DNA of 64,000 bases from Turnera subulata. Taxonomy: Eukaryota > Streptophyta > Magnoliopsida > Malpighiales > Passifloraceae. A program made the translations under genes and the position numbers. Shown piece after piece: positions 11,390 through 22,140 of this stretch. The notes under the pieces were generated by a model. That model saw only the letters and a program-made list of their open reading frames with translations. It was not told the DNA's origin and ran no database searches. The stretch lies in the NCBI GenBank assembly GCA_028386065.3, contig JAKUCV010006778.1:1-64000 (forward strand). The letters run 5' to 3'. Every line of letters begins with the position of its first letter. The first letter of the stretch is position 1.

Positions 11390-12182
11390 AAGTCAACTAG
11401 GATTGATTATTTAGTTAATAAAATTAATTAATTAATCATGCAGCCCACTCAAAGTTGGATTGATTATTTTATTATTTGGTCATTTAATCCACATGCGCAC
11501 AACCTATTAGTTTTTGTAAGGCTAAATGTTTAATAAGGGCTGTTCGGCGAAAGCTTAGGTGAGTTGGCTATTTATTTATTAATGTGCTGGTCAAGAGGTT
11601 CAATATTTATTAGGTCAGCAAAAAGGCTCATTGTTTGAGGATTTGTTGGTCGGCAAAACACTAACGTTTTCTTTTCAATTCAGCAGACATAGTTTCTAAG
11701 GATTTAATGTTTGGGCTTAAGCCGGCCACAACAAAGCCACTAATGTTTGTTGCAGACATAAGGTGGATGCTAGATATTATTTTATTACTTTAGTTTACAA
11801 GTCCAAGTCCATTAGGGTTTAGTATTAGACTAGTATAAATAAGACCCTTGGGGTTCATGTTTTAGACGGATGATGAATATTGTTTATTGATAGTTATTTT
11901 GCTAGTAAAGTTGGAGGTTCTCTTAAACCTTGTTTTGCAAGTTAGATGGATTTCTCTCTTGTTTATTTTAGGGATTGTGTTTACTTATCAAGTAATTGAT
12001 TTGCTTGTGGCGTATTCAAGATTCCATGTGTTTATTACTCTATTGTTACTTAACGCCTTTGTTGTGTTTTGAGGTGATAGAGGTAATCACTAAACTCTTT
12101 CGGTTGAATTAATTTCTGATCTTGGTGACTCGATTGATTAGGAGGTGCTATCTAGCTTTGTTCTGGTAGTGTTGCCGTATCA
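11390..12182 (+). repeat. 3' LTR of nested gypsy element (left limit uncertain)
   Basis: The right end GTATCA at 12182 is fixed by the CCACC duplication. TATAAAT at 11833-11839 is a good TATA box. The region 11790-12100 is repeated, diverged, at 15480-15770. The exact LTR start was not identified. Confidence 0.65.
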
Positions 12183-12187
12183 CCACC

Positions 12188-12958
12188 ATTACTAGTAAAT
12201 CCCACGTAACCTCAGAAAAAGACCCAAAGTGAAGACAAGGCGAAGTCTCTTACTCAGAATGCTGTCAGACACTATTGTTTATAAGATCATGGCTTGTAAT
12301 ACAACAAAAGAGGCTTGGGACAGACTTAAAGAAGAATAAAAAGGCACTGACAGGACACGCCAAATGCAAGTGCGCAACCTGAAAAGAGAATTCAAATCAC
12401 TGAATATGCGAGAAGATATGCTGATCGAATTTCATTGATTGTTGACAATATAATACTGCTTGGTGAAGATTTTCCAGATAAGAGAGTAGTGGAGAAAGTT
12501 CTAGTGACCCTTCCAAAGAGATTTGAATCTAAAATTTCCTCTCTTAAGGATTCCAAGGATTTGAGCAACATTTCTTTAGGTGAGCTGAAGAGTGCCCTTC
12601 AAGCACAATATTAGAGAAGAATAATAAGATAGAAGAGGTTCACTGAAGGAGTGTTATATGTGCAAAATCAATTCTCTGGTAAGGGAAAGCAACCAAACAA
12701 TAGCAATGGAGGTTCAAAGAAGATTTTTCCTCCTTGTAATCATTACAAGAAAACAACGCATGTAGAAAAATATTGTTGGTGGAGAGCTGATGCTATATGT
12801 GGTAATTGTAAACAAAAAGGTCACATTGCCAAAGTCTGCAAATCAAGAAATTTTCAAGCACAAGTGGCACAAGATGATGGCTTTGGTCACATTGCCAAAA
12901 TCTGCAAATCAACTTTTGGTTGTTTCTTGTCTTTCTACAAATAACTCTCTAGAGTTGC
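12188..12958 (+). pseudogene. Copia gag, C-terminal part with CCHC knuckle
   Basis: This continues the gag interrupted at 8107. Recognisable parts are KIMACNTTKEAWDRLKEE, RTRQMQVRNLKREF and a frame-shifted stretch covering the UBN2-type domain (12340-12610), then an ORF from 12651 with the zinc knuckle CGNCKQKGHIAKVCK (C-x2-C-x4-H-x4-C). A second partial copy, GHIAKICKS, follows at about 12890. Several stops and shifts disable it. Confidence 0.75.
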
Positions 12959-13495
12959 CTTATTGATAGTAGATGCACAAATCACCTGTGCAATGATGCT
13001 GTCATGTTCAAGTGCCTTGATGATTCCTACAAATCCCAAGTAAAAGTAGGAAATGGAGGGCTCTCAGAAGTCAAAGGCAAAGCCCATTCTTTATTTTCTC
13101 CTGGATTGGGGTTCTGTGGTTGTTTCAATTGGATCAGGTACCAAAGTTATTCTTAATGTTTTATATGCACCTAATATTAGCTAAAATTTATTGAGTATTG
13201 GGCAAAATACTTGAAAAGAATTACTCATTAGTTTTTAAGGATCGTGAATGTACTATGTTTGATCCTTTTGGAGTAGAATTGTTCACTGTCAAAATGAACA
13301 ATAGAGTGTTTGCTTTAAAATGGGAAAAGTTGCATGAACAAGCTTATGTCAGCATTTTAGAGATGGTTATAAATCTTGATCATATTGATCGGGAAGATGA
13401 TATATTTTTTGATGCTCAAGTTGGTGAGATCTTTGAACTAGATGATTCGACAAAACTGCCACTTAAAGCAAATGAAGCATGGAAAGGTAATTAAA
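12959..13495 (+). pseudogene. Copia protease and pre-integrase remnant
   Basis: The start LIDSRCTNHLCND replaces the usual LDSGCTNHM of copia proteases, so the catalytic D-S-G has become D-S-R. KVGNGGLSEVKGKA and a frame-shifted LLSVGQL-like stretch follow, then an open frame 13198-13494 corresponding to the pre-integrase region (KCxxFD...VKMNNRVFAL). Integrase and RT do not follow; ~360 bases later comes the 3' LTR. Confidence 0.65.
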
Positions 13496-13860
13496 AATTG
13501 GAGGTTATTTACACTGGTGTATGTAGCCCAACCAAAGTAAAACCTTCGAGTGATTCAAAGCCATGTTCAAGAAAGAAGAAAAAAGAATCAAATCATGTTG
13601 TTGAGTTTTTTATTCAAATTGTTAGAGCATTGTGCCTCACTATCATTTCACTTGGTTTCTTTCGGTGGAAAGACTATTTTTCTATAAAATAGATCCGAAG
13701 AAGACAAGCTGAAACTTTTACAGTGAGGCGACTTCCAACAAGACAAGCAAGCCTGCAACATTTATGCCTTGAAGACATTATTTCTAAGTTGCTGGCCAAG
13801 ATCAAGTTTGAAGACGTAAGAGAAGTAATTAGTGGTTGTCACCAACATGCCAAGGAGGAG

Positions 13861-14148
13861 TGTTAGACAAATGGCATTGTTGGTTCCTATTCTTGTTGAC
13901 TAGTTCATACTTAGTTAGTTGTTCCAATAATCTTGCATGGAGATAGTAAAAAATATCCGTTTCAGGTTTCATAACTATAGTAGATTTTTAGCTATTTTTA
14001 CTTGTTTAGTTGCAACCAGCAACATCTACATAGGTAGGTGGTTATTCTTTTTCTTATATAAGTTTACTCCTTCAGTGATGAATAATATAACCACACATAG
14101 GAGTTTTCCTATTGTCTTTTAAACTTTGCTTCTCTATAGATTACAACA
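13861..14148 (+). repeat. 3' LTR of RT-less copia
   Basis: It begins TGTTAGACAAATGG immediately after AAGGAGGAG, the likely polypurine tract (13850-13860), and ends TACAACA before the TTTTC duplication. TTATATAAG near 14055 is a TATA-like sequence. Confidence 0.9.
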
Positions 14149-14902
14149 TTTTCAAGATATGTATGTAAAAAATTCACTGGATGAAGAAGAATTTATGGAG
14201 TATGAAAATTTCCTGGAAGTGAATTCTAAAAGCCTCTCTAAAAAAAGTACAGAAAGAAAAAGAAGAAGAAAAACGAGTTATGTTTAGTTTTGATTTGAAT
14301 AAAATTCCTTCTAACTTTGATATGAATAAATTTCCTCCAAAAAAAATTGAAGAATTCCATCCAGGAGAGGTCGAAACAGTACGAATGATGCTCCAAATTT
14401 ATCTCCCTATTTTTTACTAAGATAGAAACGTTTCATATTATGTTTTGGCTGCTATTTTTTTCCCTAATTTTTATTAAGACTGAATCCCTTTACATTATTG
14501 TTTGGGGGATTATTTTGGTGTAAATTTGGAGAGATAAATTGAGATAAAAATTGGTGATCTAATTCTGTAATGATGTTGATAACAATAACAATTCATATCC
14601 TTGTTCACTTTTTTCTGTTTACATTTTTAGCAATAAATATAGTTGGAAATTCTTTTAACTAAAGAGCTTAAATATTTAAAAAATCAAGATGGCCACAACA
14701 CGACAACACCCCAGCTACCATAGGAAAAATTTTCAAAATAATATTTAATTCAACATATCTAAAACGTGTTGTACCAATACAATATCACATTTTAATTGAA
14801 TTGGAAGCTGCTGAGCCCTTTCTAATCTTGCTTTGTTGATATATGAAATTTTATACTTATTTGAACCTTCCCCTCGCATAGTTGTGTGTCGTCCATAATT
14901 GT
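14149..14902. repeat. Right-hand segment of copy A
   Basis: This AT-rich tract matches 32286-33119. It ends at about 14902; in copy B the matching point leads straight into a mariner transposase remnant, whereas here a gypsy fragment begins. Confidence 0.75.
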
Positions 14903-15776
14903 AGAGCAAACGGAGGCAAGCTTGGAAAGTTGTAGAATGATGCACGCCAAGGCTACATTGGAGACGACAATGGAGACAAGCATGGAGCTTGGATGCATTT
15001 CAACAAACTCAAAGTTCATCATCACAAGCTCATTTTCAGATTCTTGTCCAAGATTTACACTCAGAAGAAATTCAAGAAGAGAAGGAAAATTAAGCTTGGA
15101 GAGGAGCATCATTGGAGGCCTAGTCGATTTGTTATCACCATGGGCTATGACGACACTAATTCCTTTTATTATTTGGCCATGATGATTTGGACTAATTATT
15201 TTTAGCTTAGGAATTATTATTTCGATGGGCTGGGTCATTGTATGTTATTTTGGTTAGTCGGCAAAAGACTAATGTTTCTCAAATTTGTAATTCGTTTGGT
15301 TGGCAATAGCAATAGATAGTCTTTTAATTATTTGCTGACATAGGCCATTAAGAATTTGGGCTCATTTGATTGTTCTTTTTAGTAAAGATGGATTAGCAAA
15401 TCCAATTCCACAAAGGAAGGTGCTGTCGACTTAGGATTCTTTAGGCTAGTGGACTTTTTATTATTTTATTACTTTATTATTATAATAGTTTTACAAGTCT
15501 AAGTCCATTAGGGTTTAGTATTAGACTAGTATAAATATGATCCTTGTGTGCTAAATTTATTACATGCATGATTATTTATTTGGTAATAAAGTTTGAGGTT
15601 TTCTTACCTTCGTTTCTTTACAAGATTGATGTGATTTCTCTCTTATTTATTTCATGGAATTTGTTTACTTATCATGTAATTAATTTTCTTGTGACATTGC
15701 AAGATTCTTATTGATTATTGCTATATTGTTGCTTAACAACTTTGTTTTGTTTTGAGGTGATAGAGGTAGTTGCTAA
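14903..15776 (+). mobile_element. Truncated gypsy 3' fragment
   Basis: 14903-15180 parallels the polyprotein tail at about 11160-11360 (shared AAGAAATTCAAGAAGAGA), and 15480-15770 parallels the LTR at 11790-12100 (shared TTAGGGTTTAGTATTAGACT and TATAAATA). It is a diverged member of the same gypsy family. Its left end is cut at the end of copy A and its right end is cut by the Sirevirus LTR at 15777; the last ~100 bases of the LTR are missing on the other side of that element. Confidence 0.7.
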
Positions 15777-16799
15777 TGTTAGCCTAAACATGTGATTAAG
15801 GGCTTAATTAAGTAATTAGTTAAGACTAATCTTGTTTAGTGTATTTATGATGATTATTCAATGCTTATTATATTATTTTGATGATTAACAAACATTTTGG
15901 TAAGCCTTGTGTGTTTTTAGTATTGGCAGAAAAATTTGGTTCCTCGCAGAAACCAAATCCAGGAACATTTGGCTTCACTGCATTGACCAAAAGGTCGCTT
16001 TCCGGGCAGTTGGAGCTGTGGTCCCAAGAGCTGCAGCAAGTGGTCTAAGAAAGTGGTTGACATTAAACCAACTGCACTAACCGTTATGCTTGCTCTCCAA
16101 AGGTCAGAAAAAGATCCGAGAAGTGGTCCTCACATCCTCTCTCACCTCTGGAAGAAATCAATGGTCCTCACTTTCCATTTATGGAAACTTTTTTAAGAGA
16201 GAAGATTTCTGTCCAAGAAATATCCAGTTTTGGTTCATCTACTGGACAGTTTTATTTAATGAAGCAAGAAGTCAACTCGGCTGCCACCTGGACGATTTTT
16301 AGCCGTTGAGAAACACATCTCCCCATCCTTAGAATCTATAAATAGAGGATTGAAGCCTCACAGTAACTTAACCTAGCCATTCGAGAGATTCTAAGTTGAA
16401 AAAAGAGCTTACCTTAAGAGATATTCTTTGCCTTGGGAAAGGTTGTAATTAGCAGGATTAGGGGATAACCTTGTTGGGTAGACAAAGCTAGGTTCAGCTT
16501 TGAGTTAGGTTTAGCAAGTTCAGCCCGCAAAAACTTGTGTACCACAGGTTATTTGGCTCGCCTATAAAAGCCAAATTAGTGGATAGTTTAGAAATCCTAA
16601 AAAGGGGACCTTTAGGTAGTGGATGTACTCCTGAGTAGGGAACCACTATAAATTACTTGTGTCCTTTGCTTTCCTGCCTTTATATTTCGCATTTCATTTA
16701 AGTTTCACATTTGGCTTCTGTGTCGAGCCAAATCACAGAAAACTGAAAAAGAGGAAAAGCTAATTCAACCCCCCCTTCTTAGCCTTTTCTGGGCCAACA
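15777..16799 (+). repeat. 5' LTR of Sirevirus-type element
   Basis: The TATA box TATAAATA is at 16337-16344. Inverted repeats ATTTGGCT...AGCCAAAT occur at 16551-16576 and 16709-16733. It ends GGGCCAACA and is followed by the primer site. Compared with the 3' LTR it lacks a ~48-base stretch after 16427. Confidence 0.9.
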
Positions 16800-16800
16800 A

Positions 16801-16815
16801 TTGGTAGCGGAGCTG
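16801..16815 (+). promoter_or_regulatory. Primer-binding site (initiator tRNA-Met type)
   Basis: TTGGTAGCGGAGCTG starts one base after the 5' LTR and resembles the TGGTATCAGAGC family of initiator-Met primer sites used by plant copia elements. Confidence 0.75.
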
Positions 16816-16855
16816 TGTTCTCAACCAAGTGGATTAACCTCCAGAGAGAAAGACC

Positions 16856-17831
16856 ATGGCTTATGAAGGTACAAGTGTCAACAAAGCTCCATACTTTGAT
16901 GGAGTAAACTTTGACTATTGGAAGTTTAGAATGAAGATTTTCCTTGAAGGGAAAGATCTTGAGATGTGGAATATTGTTTAGAGTCCCTTTCCCAGCCTCA
17001 AAGAGACATGCAATTCTGGCCTGAAGATGAGTTAAGGAGAGCTAAGCTTGATGCACAAGCAAAAATATATTACTATATGGTATAAGTGAAAGTGAGTTTC
17101 AAAGGGTTAGCTCTTGTGGCATAGCCTATGAAATTTGGAGGCTTCTTTGTGTCACACATGAAGGAACCAACCAAGTGAAGGAGTCTCAGCTCGATTGCCT
17201 AATGAGGGACTATGAGCTCTTCCAAATGGCTGCTGGAGAAACTGTGCAAGAAATGGATTCACGCTTCACCATTCTTTGCAATGGTTTAGCTCTACTTGGT
17301 AGGCCCGTCACTCATAGAGACAAAGTGGCAAAGATCCTTAGATCTCTACCTGAGGAGTGGGAGCCAAAAGTCACAGCTATAGTGGAAGCTCAGAATCTGA
17401 ATACTCACACTTATGATGAGCTCATCGGCAAGCTTATAGTCCATGGTTCTAAACTAGAACCAAAAGAACCAAAGAAGAAAGATTTGGCTCTTAAGGCTGA
17501 CCAAGAGTCCAGTGATGAGTACAATGATGCGGATATGACACTTATCACCAGGAAGTTTGTCAAATTTCTTCGAAAGAGAAGGAAAATGAAAGGAAAGAGT
17601 TTTCAAGGTGCCAAATCGACTAAACAAAAGAAAGATCCACTGGTGTGTTTTGGCTGCAATCGTCCGTGCCATATCAAGTCAGAATGTCCACACCAAAAAG
17701 CCAAATCTAATTTTCCTAGAAACAAAGGAAAGAAGGCTATGTCGGCATGGGATGATTTGGATTCATCAAGTGACTCTGATTCTGATGAAGTAGTAAATCT
17801 ATACTTAATGGCTCGAGAGATGATGAGGTAA
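16856..17831 (+). pseudogene. Sirevirus gag, N-terminal and CCHC part
   Basis: The start is ATG at 16856 (MAYEGTSVNKAPYFDGVNFD), with the classic FDGxNFxYWKxRM copia gag opening. A stop occurs at 16979-16981, after 41 codons, and at least one frameshift follows before the open stretch 17175-17831 (218 codons). That stretch carries HEGTNQVKESQLDCLMRDYE and KILRSLPEEWEPKVTAIVEA (UBN2-type gag) and a zinc knuckle CFGCNRPCHIKSECP (C-x2-C-x4-H-x4-C) near residue 160, then an acidic Ser/Asp-rich tail. The frame shifts again near 17830. The protein would form the capsid-like particle in an intact element. Confidence 0.85.
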
Positions 17832-18532
17832 ATGATTCTCTTGACTATACTTTTGATGAGCTTCAAGATGCATTTGAAGAATTGCATGATAAGTATGAGC
17901 AAGCACTTATCAAGAATGCTTCATATAAGAAACGTATTGATCTGCTTGAATTTGATCATGCATCTCACAAAACTGCATATGAAACTCTTGAGCGTGCACA
18001 TGCTGAAAGTTTGTCTATTTGTGAGTCATTTAAGGAAGAAAAACTTGCTGCTCAAAACGCAAATGAAGATCTTGAGAAAAAGCTAGCTAGTAATTTGAGC
18101 AAGTGTGAAATGATGATTCAAAAGATTGATGCTCTAAAGGCTAAAGTAGATGATCTAAAATGTTCATTAGAGAAGTTCACAAATGGAAGAGACAGCCTAA
18201 ATTTGCTGCTAGGACAACAAAGGCAATCACTAGATAAAAGTGGAATAGGCGCTACACATATGGTTTTTAACAAGCCAAATCTGCTAGTTAAATTTGTCAA
18301 AAGTGAATCTAGATCACATTATAGACCTAGATATCGTGAACATCCTAGGCAGGGACATCATGAGCACTCACTGAGACCAAATATCACATGCTATTATTAT
18401 GGAAATGTTGGTCATATGATCAGATCATGCTTTCATAGGAAGAGAAACAATCATGTTAAATATATTTGGGTTCTGAAAGGAGCCAAATCTAACCCTGATG
18501 GACCCAAGTTAGTTTGGGTACCTAAAACTTGA
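17832..18532 (+). pseudogene. Sirevirus gag, coiled-coil C-terminal part
   Basis: The open frame 17882-18532 is rich in heptad-like Leu/Lys/Glu (HDKYEQALIKNASYKKRIDL to DALKAKVDDLKCSLEKF), indicating a long coiled coil as in Sirevirus gag extensions. Toward the end is a second zinc-knuckle-like stretch, CYYYGNVGHMIRSC, in which the second Cys of the C-x2-C pair has become Tyr. It ends WVLKGAKSNPDGPKLVWVP, the usual copia gag-pol junction, with a stop at 18530-18532. Confidence 0.8.
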
Positions 18533-19899
18533 TCATTTGACAGAATGCAAGGGATGAATGGGTTCTGGATAGTGGTTGTTCAAGACATATGACAGGTGAC
18601 CCATTAAAACTTACATCCCTTCTCTCAAAACACCGAGGTAATGTTACATTTGGTGATAGTTCTAAAGGAAAAATCCTTGGTATTGGTAAGATTGGGACTA
18701 ATCCAACTATTATGCATGTGTTACTTGTTGATAATCTTAAGTACAACCTGCTTAGTATCAGTCAGCTCTGTGATAAAGGATTCAGAGTTACTTTTGAATC
18801 GTCTAGATGTCTTGTGAGTAGAGTTGATGATGAGAATATCTTGTTTGTTGGAAAGAGGATTGGTAATCTATATTACATATGTTTAAATGATGTTACTAAT
18901 CCTGTGATTAAGTGCTTTAATGCAAGAACATATACTGCAACTCTATGGTACAGGAGGCTATGACATGCAAATCTTGAACTTATCTCAAATCTGTCAAAGA
19001 AAGATTTGGTCGATGGTCTGCCCAAACTGAAGTTCGAGGCAGAAACCAAATGTCGTGCGTGTCAGCTCGGTAAACAAATCAAAAGTTCATTTAAGCCAAA
19101 ACATGTGGTATCAACTTCTCGACCTCTTGAACTCTTACATATTGATCTTTTCGGTCCTATGAGAACTGTGAGTCTTGGTGGTAAAAAGTATGCATTTGTT
19201 ATAGTAGATGATTATTCTAAATTTACATGGGTTTTATTTCTTTCACAAAAAGATCATGCATGTCAAGAATTTGGCTCATTAGTTAGGAAGCTGCAAAATG
19301 AAAAAGGGTATAAAATATCTAAAATCAGAAGTGATCACGGAGGAGAATTTGATAATTCCACCTTGAATCAATTCTGTGAGCAAAATGGCATTGAACACAC
19401 ATTTTTAACTCCTAGAACGCCTCAACAAAATGGGGTTGTGGAAAGGAAGAATCGAACCTTACAAGAAATGGCTAGAACTATGCTTAATAAGTATAAGTTA
19501 CTTGCCTCTTTCTGGGCTGAGGGTGTGAACACAGCATGCTATGTCCTAAATAGAGTCTCTTTGCGTCCACTAATTGAAAAGACACCTTATGAGATTTGGC
19601 ATGATAGAAAGCCAAATATTGCATACTTTCGCACATTTGGCTCCAAGTGTTACATCCTGAATACTAAAGATAATCTAGATAAGTTTCAAGCTAAATCTAA
19701 TGATGGTATATTCCTTGGTTATTCTTTGAGTAGTAAAGCCTATAGGGAATATAACAAAAGAACCATGGTTGTTGAAGAATCCATGCATGTGGTGTTTGAT
19801 GAGATTAACTTGAATGATCTTAGTGATGATACAGATATTGAGTTTACTTCTGAGAATCAACCACAGGTTATTGATATTGATGAGGCAAAAGATGTGTGA
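18533..19899 (+). pseudogene. Sirevirus protease and integrase
   Basis: Protease: WVLDSGCSRHMTGD near 18560-18600 keeps the catalytic D-S-G, followed by LLSISQLCDKGF. Pre-integrase: LWYRRL, then a stop (18961-18963), then HANLELISNLSKKDLVDGLP and CRACQLGKQ, forming the HHCC zinc-binding region. Integrase core: LHIDLFGP (first Asp), IRSDHGGEFDN (second Asp) and PQQNGVVERKNR (catalytic Glu), so all three D,D,E residues are present in the open frame 19006-19899. GIFLGYS and NKRTMVVEESMHVVFDE mark the C-terminal part. The stop at 19897-19899 and another at 19942-19944 separate it from RT. Confidence 0.9.
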
Positions 19900-19965
19900 A
19901 TTCCTGATCCAATTGTGAATCAACAACATTTGGCTTCTCCTTAGCCAAATGTTCAGAACAGTAGT

Positions 19966-21663
19966 GTGCAGCCAAATGTTTTGAAATCTGGCTCATTCAC
20001 ACAACCGAGAAACTCAGAGGTGCAAGCACCTAGAGGACATTCAACAGAGGCCATTTCAGGTGATCCTAGAAGTGGAGTAACTATCAGATCCAGATTAAAA
20101 AATATCAATATACTTCTTGCCTTTTTGTCCCAAGTTGAGCCCGAAAATGCCAATGAAGCCATACATGATGAAAATTGGTTGATGGCAATGCAAGAAGAGC
20201 TTAATCAGTTCGAGAGGAATAATGTGTGGGAGCTTGTTGCAAGGCCTAAAGACCATCCTGTCATTGGAACCAAATGGGTCTTCAGAAATAAGCTTGATGA
20301 ACTAGGAACTGTGGTAAGAAACAAAGCTCGATTGGTTGCACAAGGGTACACTCAAGAGGAAGGTATTGATTACGATGAGACCTTTGCACCAGTAGCTAGA
20401 CTTGAATCCATCCGCATGCTGCTTGCATTTGCATCATTTAAATCTTTTAAACTCTATCAAATGGATGTCAAGAGTACTTTTCTAAATGGATATATCGTGG
20501 AAGAAGTATATGTAGAACAACCTCCAGGATTTGAAAACCATGAGCATCCACAACATGTGTTTAAGTTGAAAAAGGCATTATATAGTCTTAAGCAAGCACC
20601 TAGGGCTTGGTATGATAGATTAAGCTCATATCTGATTTCACAATGCTTTACAAGAGGAAAGGTAGGCTCAACTCTATTTGTGAAATCTAACCAAGATGAT
20701 ATCATTATTGTGCAAATATATGTTGATGACATTCTATTTGGTGCTACTAATGAATCTCTTTGTCAAGAGTTTGAAAAGCTTATGCACAGCGAGTTTGAAA
20801 TGAGCATGATGGGGGAATTGAATTTCTTCCTGGTTTTTCAAGTCAAGCAACTTAATGGTGGGATTTTTCTTAACCAAGCAAAGTACACACGAGAGCTGCT
20901 GAAAAGATTTGGCTTGTCAAAAGCCAAAACTAGTCCGACAGCAATGAGTACTAGTACCAAACTTGACAAGGATGAGAATGGTAAGGATGTTCATGTGAAA
21001 TTATACAAAGGCATGATAGGTAGACTTCTTTACCTTACAGCTACAGGACCCGACATTATGTATAGTGTTTGCTGGTGTACTAGATTTCAATCATGCCCAA
21101 AAGAATCTCATCTTAAAGCTATCAAGCGCATCTTTAAGTATTTAAAAGGAACATCATCTTTAGGCTTGTGGTATCCTAATGTGAACTCTTTTGAACTAAC
21201 AAGCTACTCAGAAGCAGACTTTGCAGGGTGCACTCTTGATAGAAAAAGTACAAGTGGTACTTGTCAATTACTTGGACAACCACTTGTATCTTGGTCAAGT
21301 AAAAAGCAAAATTAAGCTGCTACTTCCACAACCGAGGCTGAATATGTAGCAGCTAGTGCATGCTGTGCACAAGTGTTATGGATGAAACAAACACTTGCTG
21401 ATTATGGACTAACTTTCAAGTGTGTTCCTATCTTTTGTGACAGCTCAAGTGCCATCAATCTAACAAAGAACCCGGTGCAAGACTCTCGAACCAAACATAT
21501 TGAAGTGAGACATCATTTTATTCGAGACCATGTGTTGAAGAAGGATGTGGCCATTGAGTTTGTGAGAACTGAAAATCAACTGGCTAATATCTTTACCAAA
21601 CCATTGAAGGAGGATCAGTTCACCAAAATCAGACTCGAGCTTGGTATTTGCAATATATCTTAA
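19966..21663 (+). pseudogene. Sirevirus reverse transcriptase and RNase H
   Basis: The open frame 19966-21315 (449 codons) contains the RVT_2-type copia [55 protein letters not shown], and the catalytic YVDD in [11 protein letters not shown]. The common DVKSAF reads DVKSTF. RNase H begins [11 protein letters not shown] stop (TAA at 21313-21315) separates TTEAEYVAAS, after which 21373-21663 supplies CDSSSAINLTKNPVQDSRTK, RTKHIEVRHHFIRD and ANIFTKPL. The catalytic residues of both enzymes are visible, so only point stops break this part. The true end is the stop at 21661-21663. Confidence 0.9.
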
Positions 21664-22140
21664 GTATTCTGATTTGGCTCCACAATTGGTTTTTATGTGT
21701 TCATGCATATCAGAACAAATCACACACATATGCACTTAGAATATATACAATTGTCACACATCTCACACCCGCACTAAGCATATGAGCATATGAGGACACA
21801 TCGTGGCTGTCATCTAATCATCAAAGGCATCAAGGAGAAAGAGCTGCAGTATTTGGTTCATGGACGAGCCAAAACCTATTATCCAGTAGACAAAAGGCAG
21901 CGGTTAATGAGAAGAAGAAAGAGAGTGCAAAGTCAACTAGACAACATCTGAGGCAACGGCTATATGTGGTGTCCCATCTGTCAAAGAGGAAAAAGGAATA
22001 ACTGAAAAGCAAGCGGTTCATTTATGGTAGTTGGACCACTTCCGATTTTAATAACTCGTGATTATCTCTCTCTCCACCATTACCCACCTTCTCCTCAACT
22101 TCCCTTTTTAGTTTTTCTCGGAAACACAAACACCTTTAAC

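Larger units (their letters stand above)
8113..12182 (+). mobile_element. Nested pol-less Ty3/gypsy element with inverted R-U5 end
   Basis: The element is flanked by CCACC on both sides (8108-8112, 12183-12187), supporting one integrase-mediated insertion into copia gag. Both outer ends are the same LTR terminus in opposite orientation: left TGATAC..., right ...GTATCA. About 320 bases (8113-8432) are the inverted copy of 11862-12182, which runs from just after the LTR TATA box to the LTR end. Between them lie a long leader, gag, protease and a charged spacer in forward orientation; RT, RNase H and integrase are absent. Confidence 0.8.
7586..14148 (+). mobile_element. RT-less Ty1/copia retrotransposon
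   Basis: The element is bounded by ~285-bp LTRs (7586-7867 and 13861-14148; TGTTA...TACAACA) and flanked by perfect 5-bp duplications TTTTC (7581-7585, 14149-14153). Copy B shows the empty site at about 32280-32286. It holds a primer site TGGTAACGGAGC (7869-7880), gag, a CCHC knuckle and a protease region, but no integrase or reverse transcriptase, then a short C-terminal tail and a polypurine tract before the 3' LTR. It is therefore non-autonomous by deletion. A gypsy element (8113-12182) is nested in gag. Confidence 0.9.
210..14902. repeat. Copy A of a ~6-kb duplicated unit (interrupted)
   Basis: The segments 210-2645, 6499-7585 and 14149-14902 match, in the same order and orientation, 27125-33119 further right. 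Matching blocks include the first ~100 bases (210 vs 27125), the hAT-like element, the tract after 2400 (vs 30925), the tract after 6499 (vs 31166) and the tract from 14149 to 14902 (vs 32286-33119). The two breaks in copy A are later insertions (2646-6493 and 7586-14148); copy B reads straight through both sites. Similarity stops abruptly at about 14902, where a gypsy fragment begins. No functional gene is seen in the unit, only decayed transposase pieces. Confidence 0.85.

Noticed and set aside
16979..16981. In-frame TAG early in gag as programmed readthrough
   Set aside because: Frameshifts and further stops follow soon after, so ordinary decay explains it better.
19966..21315. Intact 449-codon RT frame as evidence of a live element
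   Set aside because: Gag, PR-INT, RNase H and the extra ORF all contain stops or shifts, the LTRs differ by a 48-bp indel and the flanks do not match.
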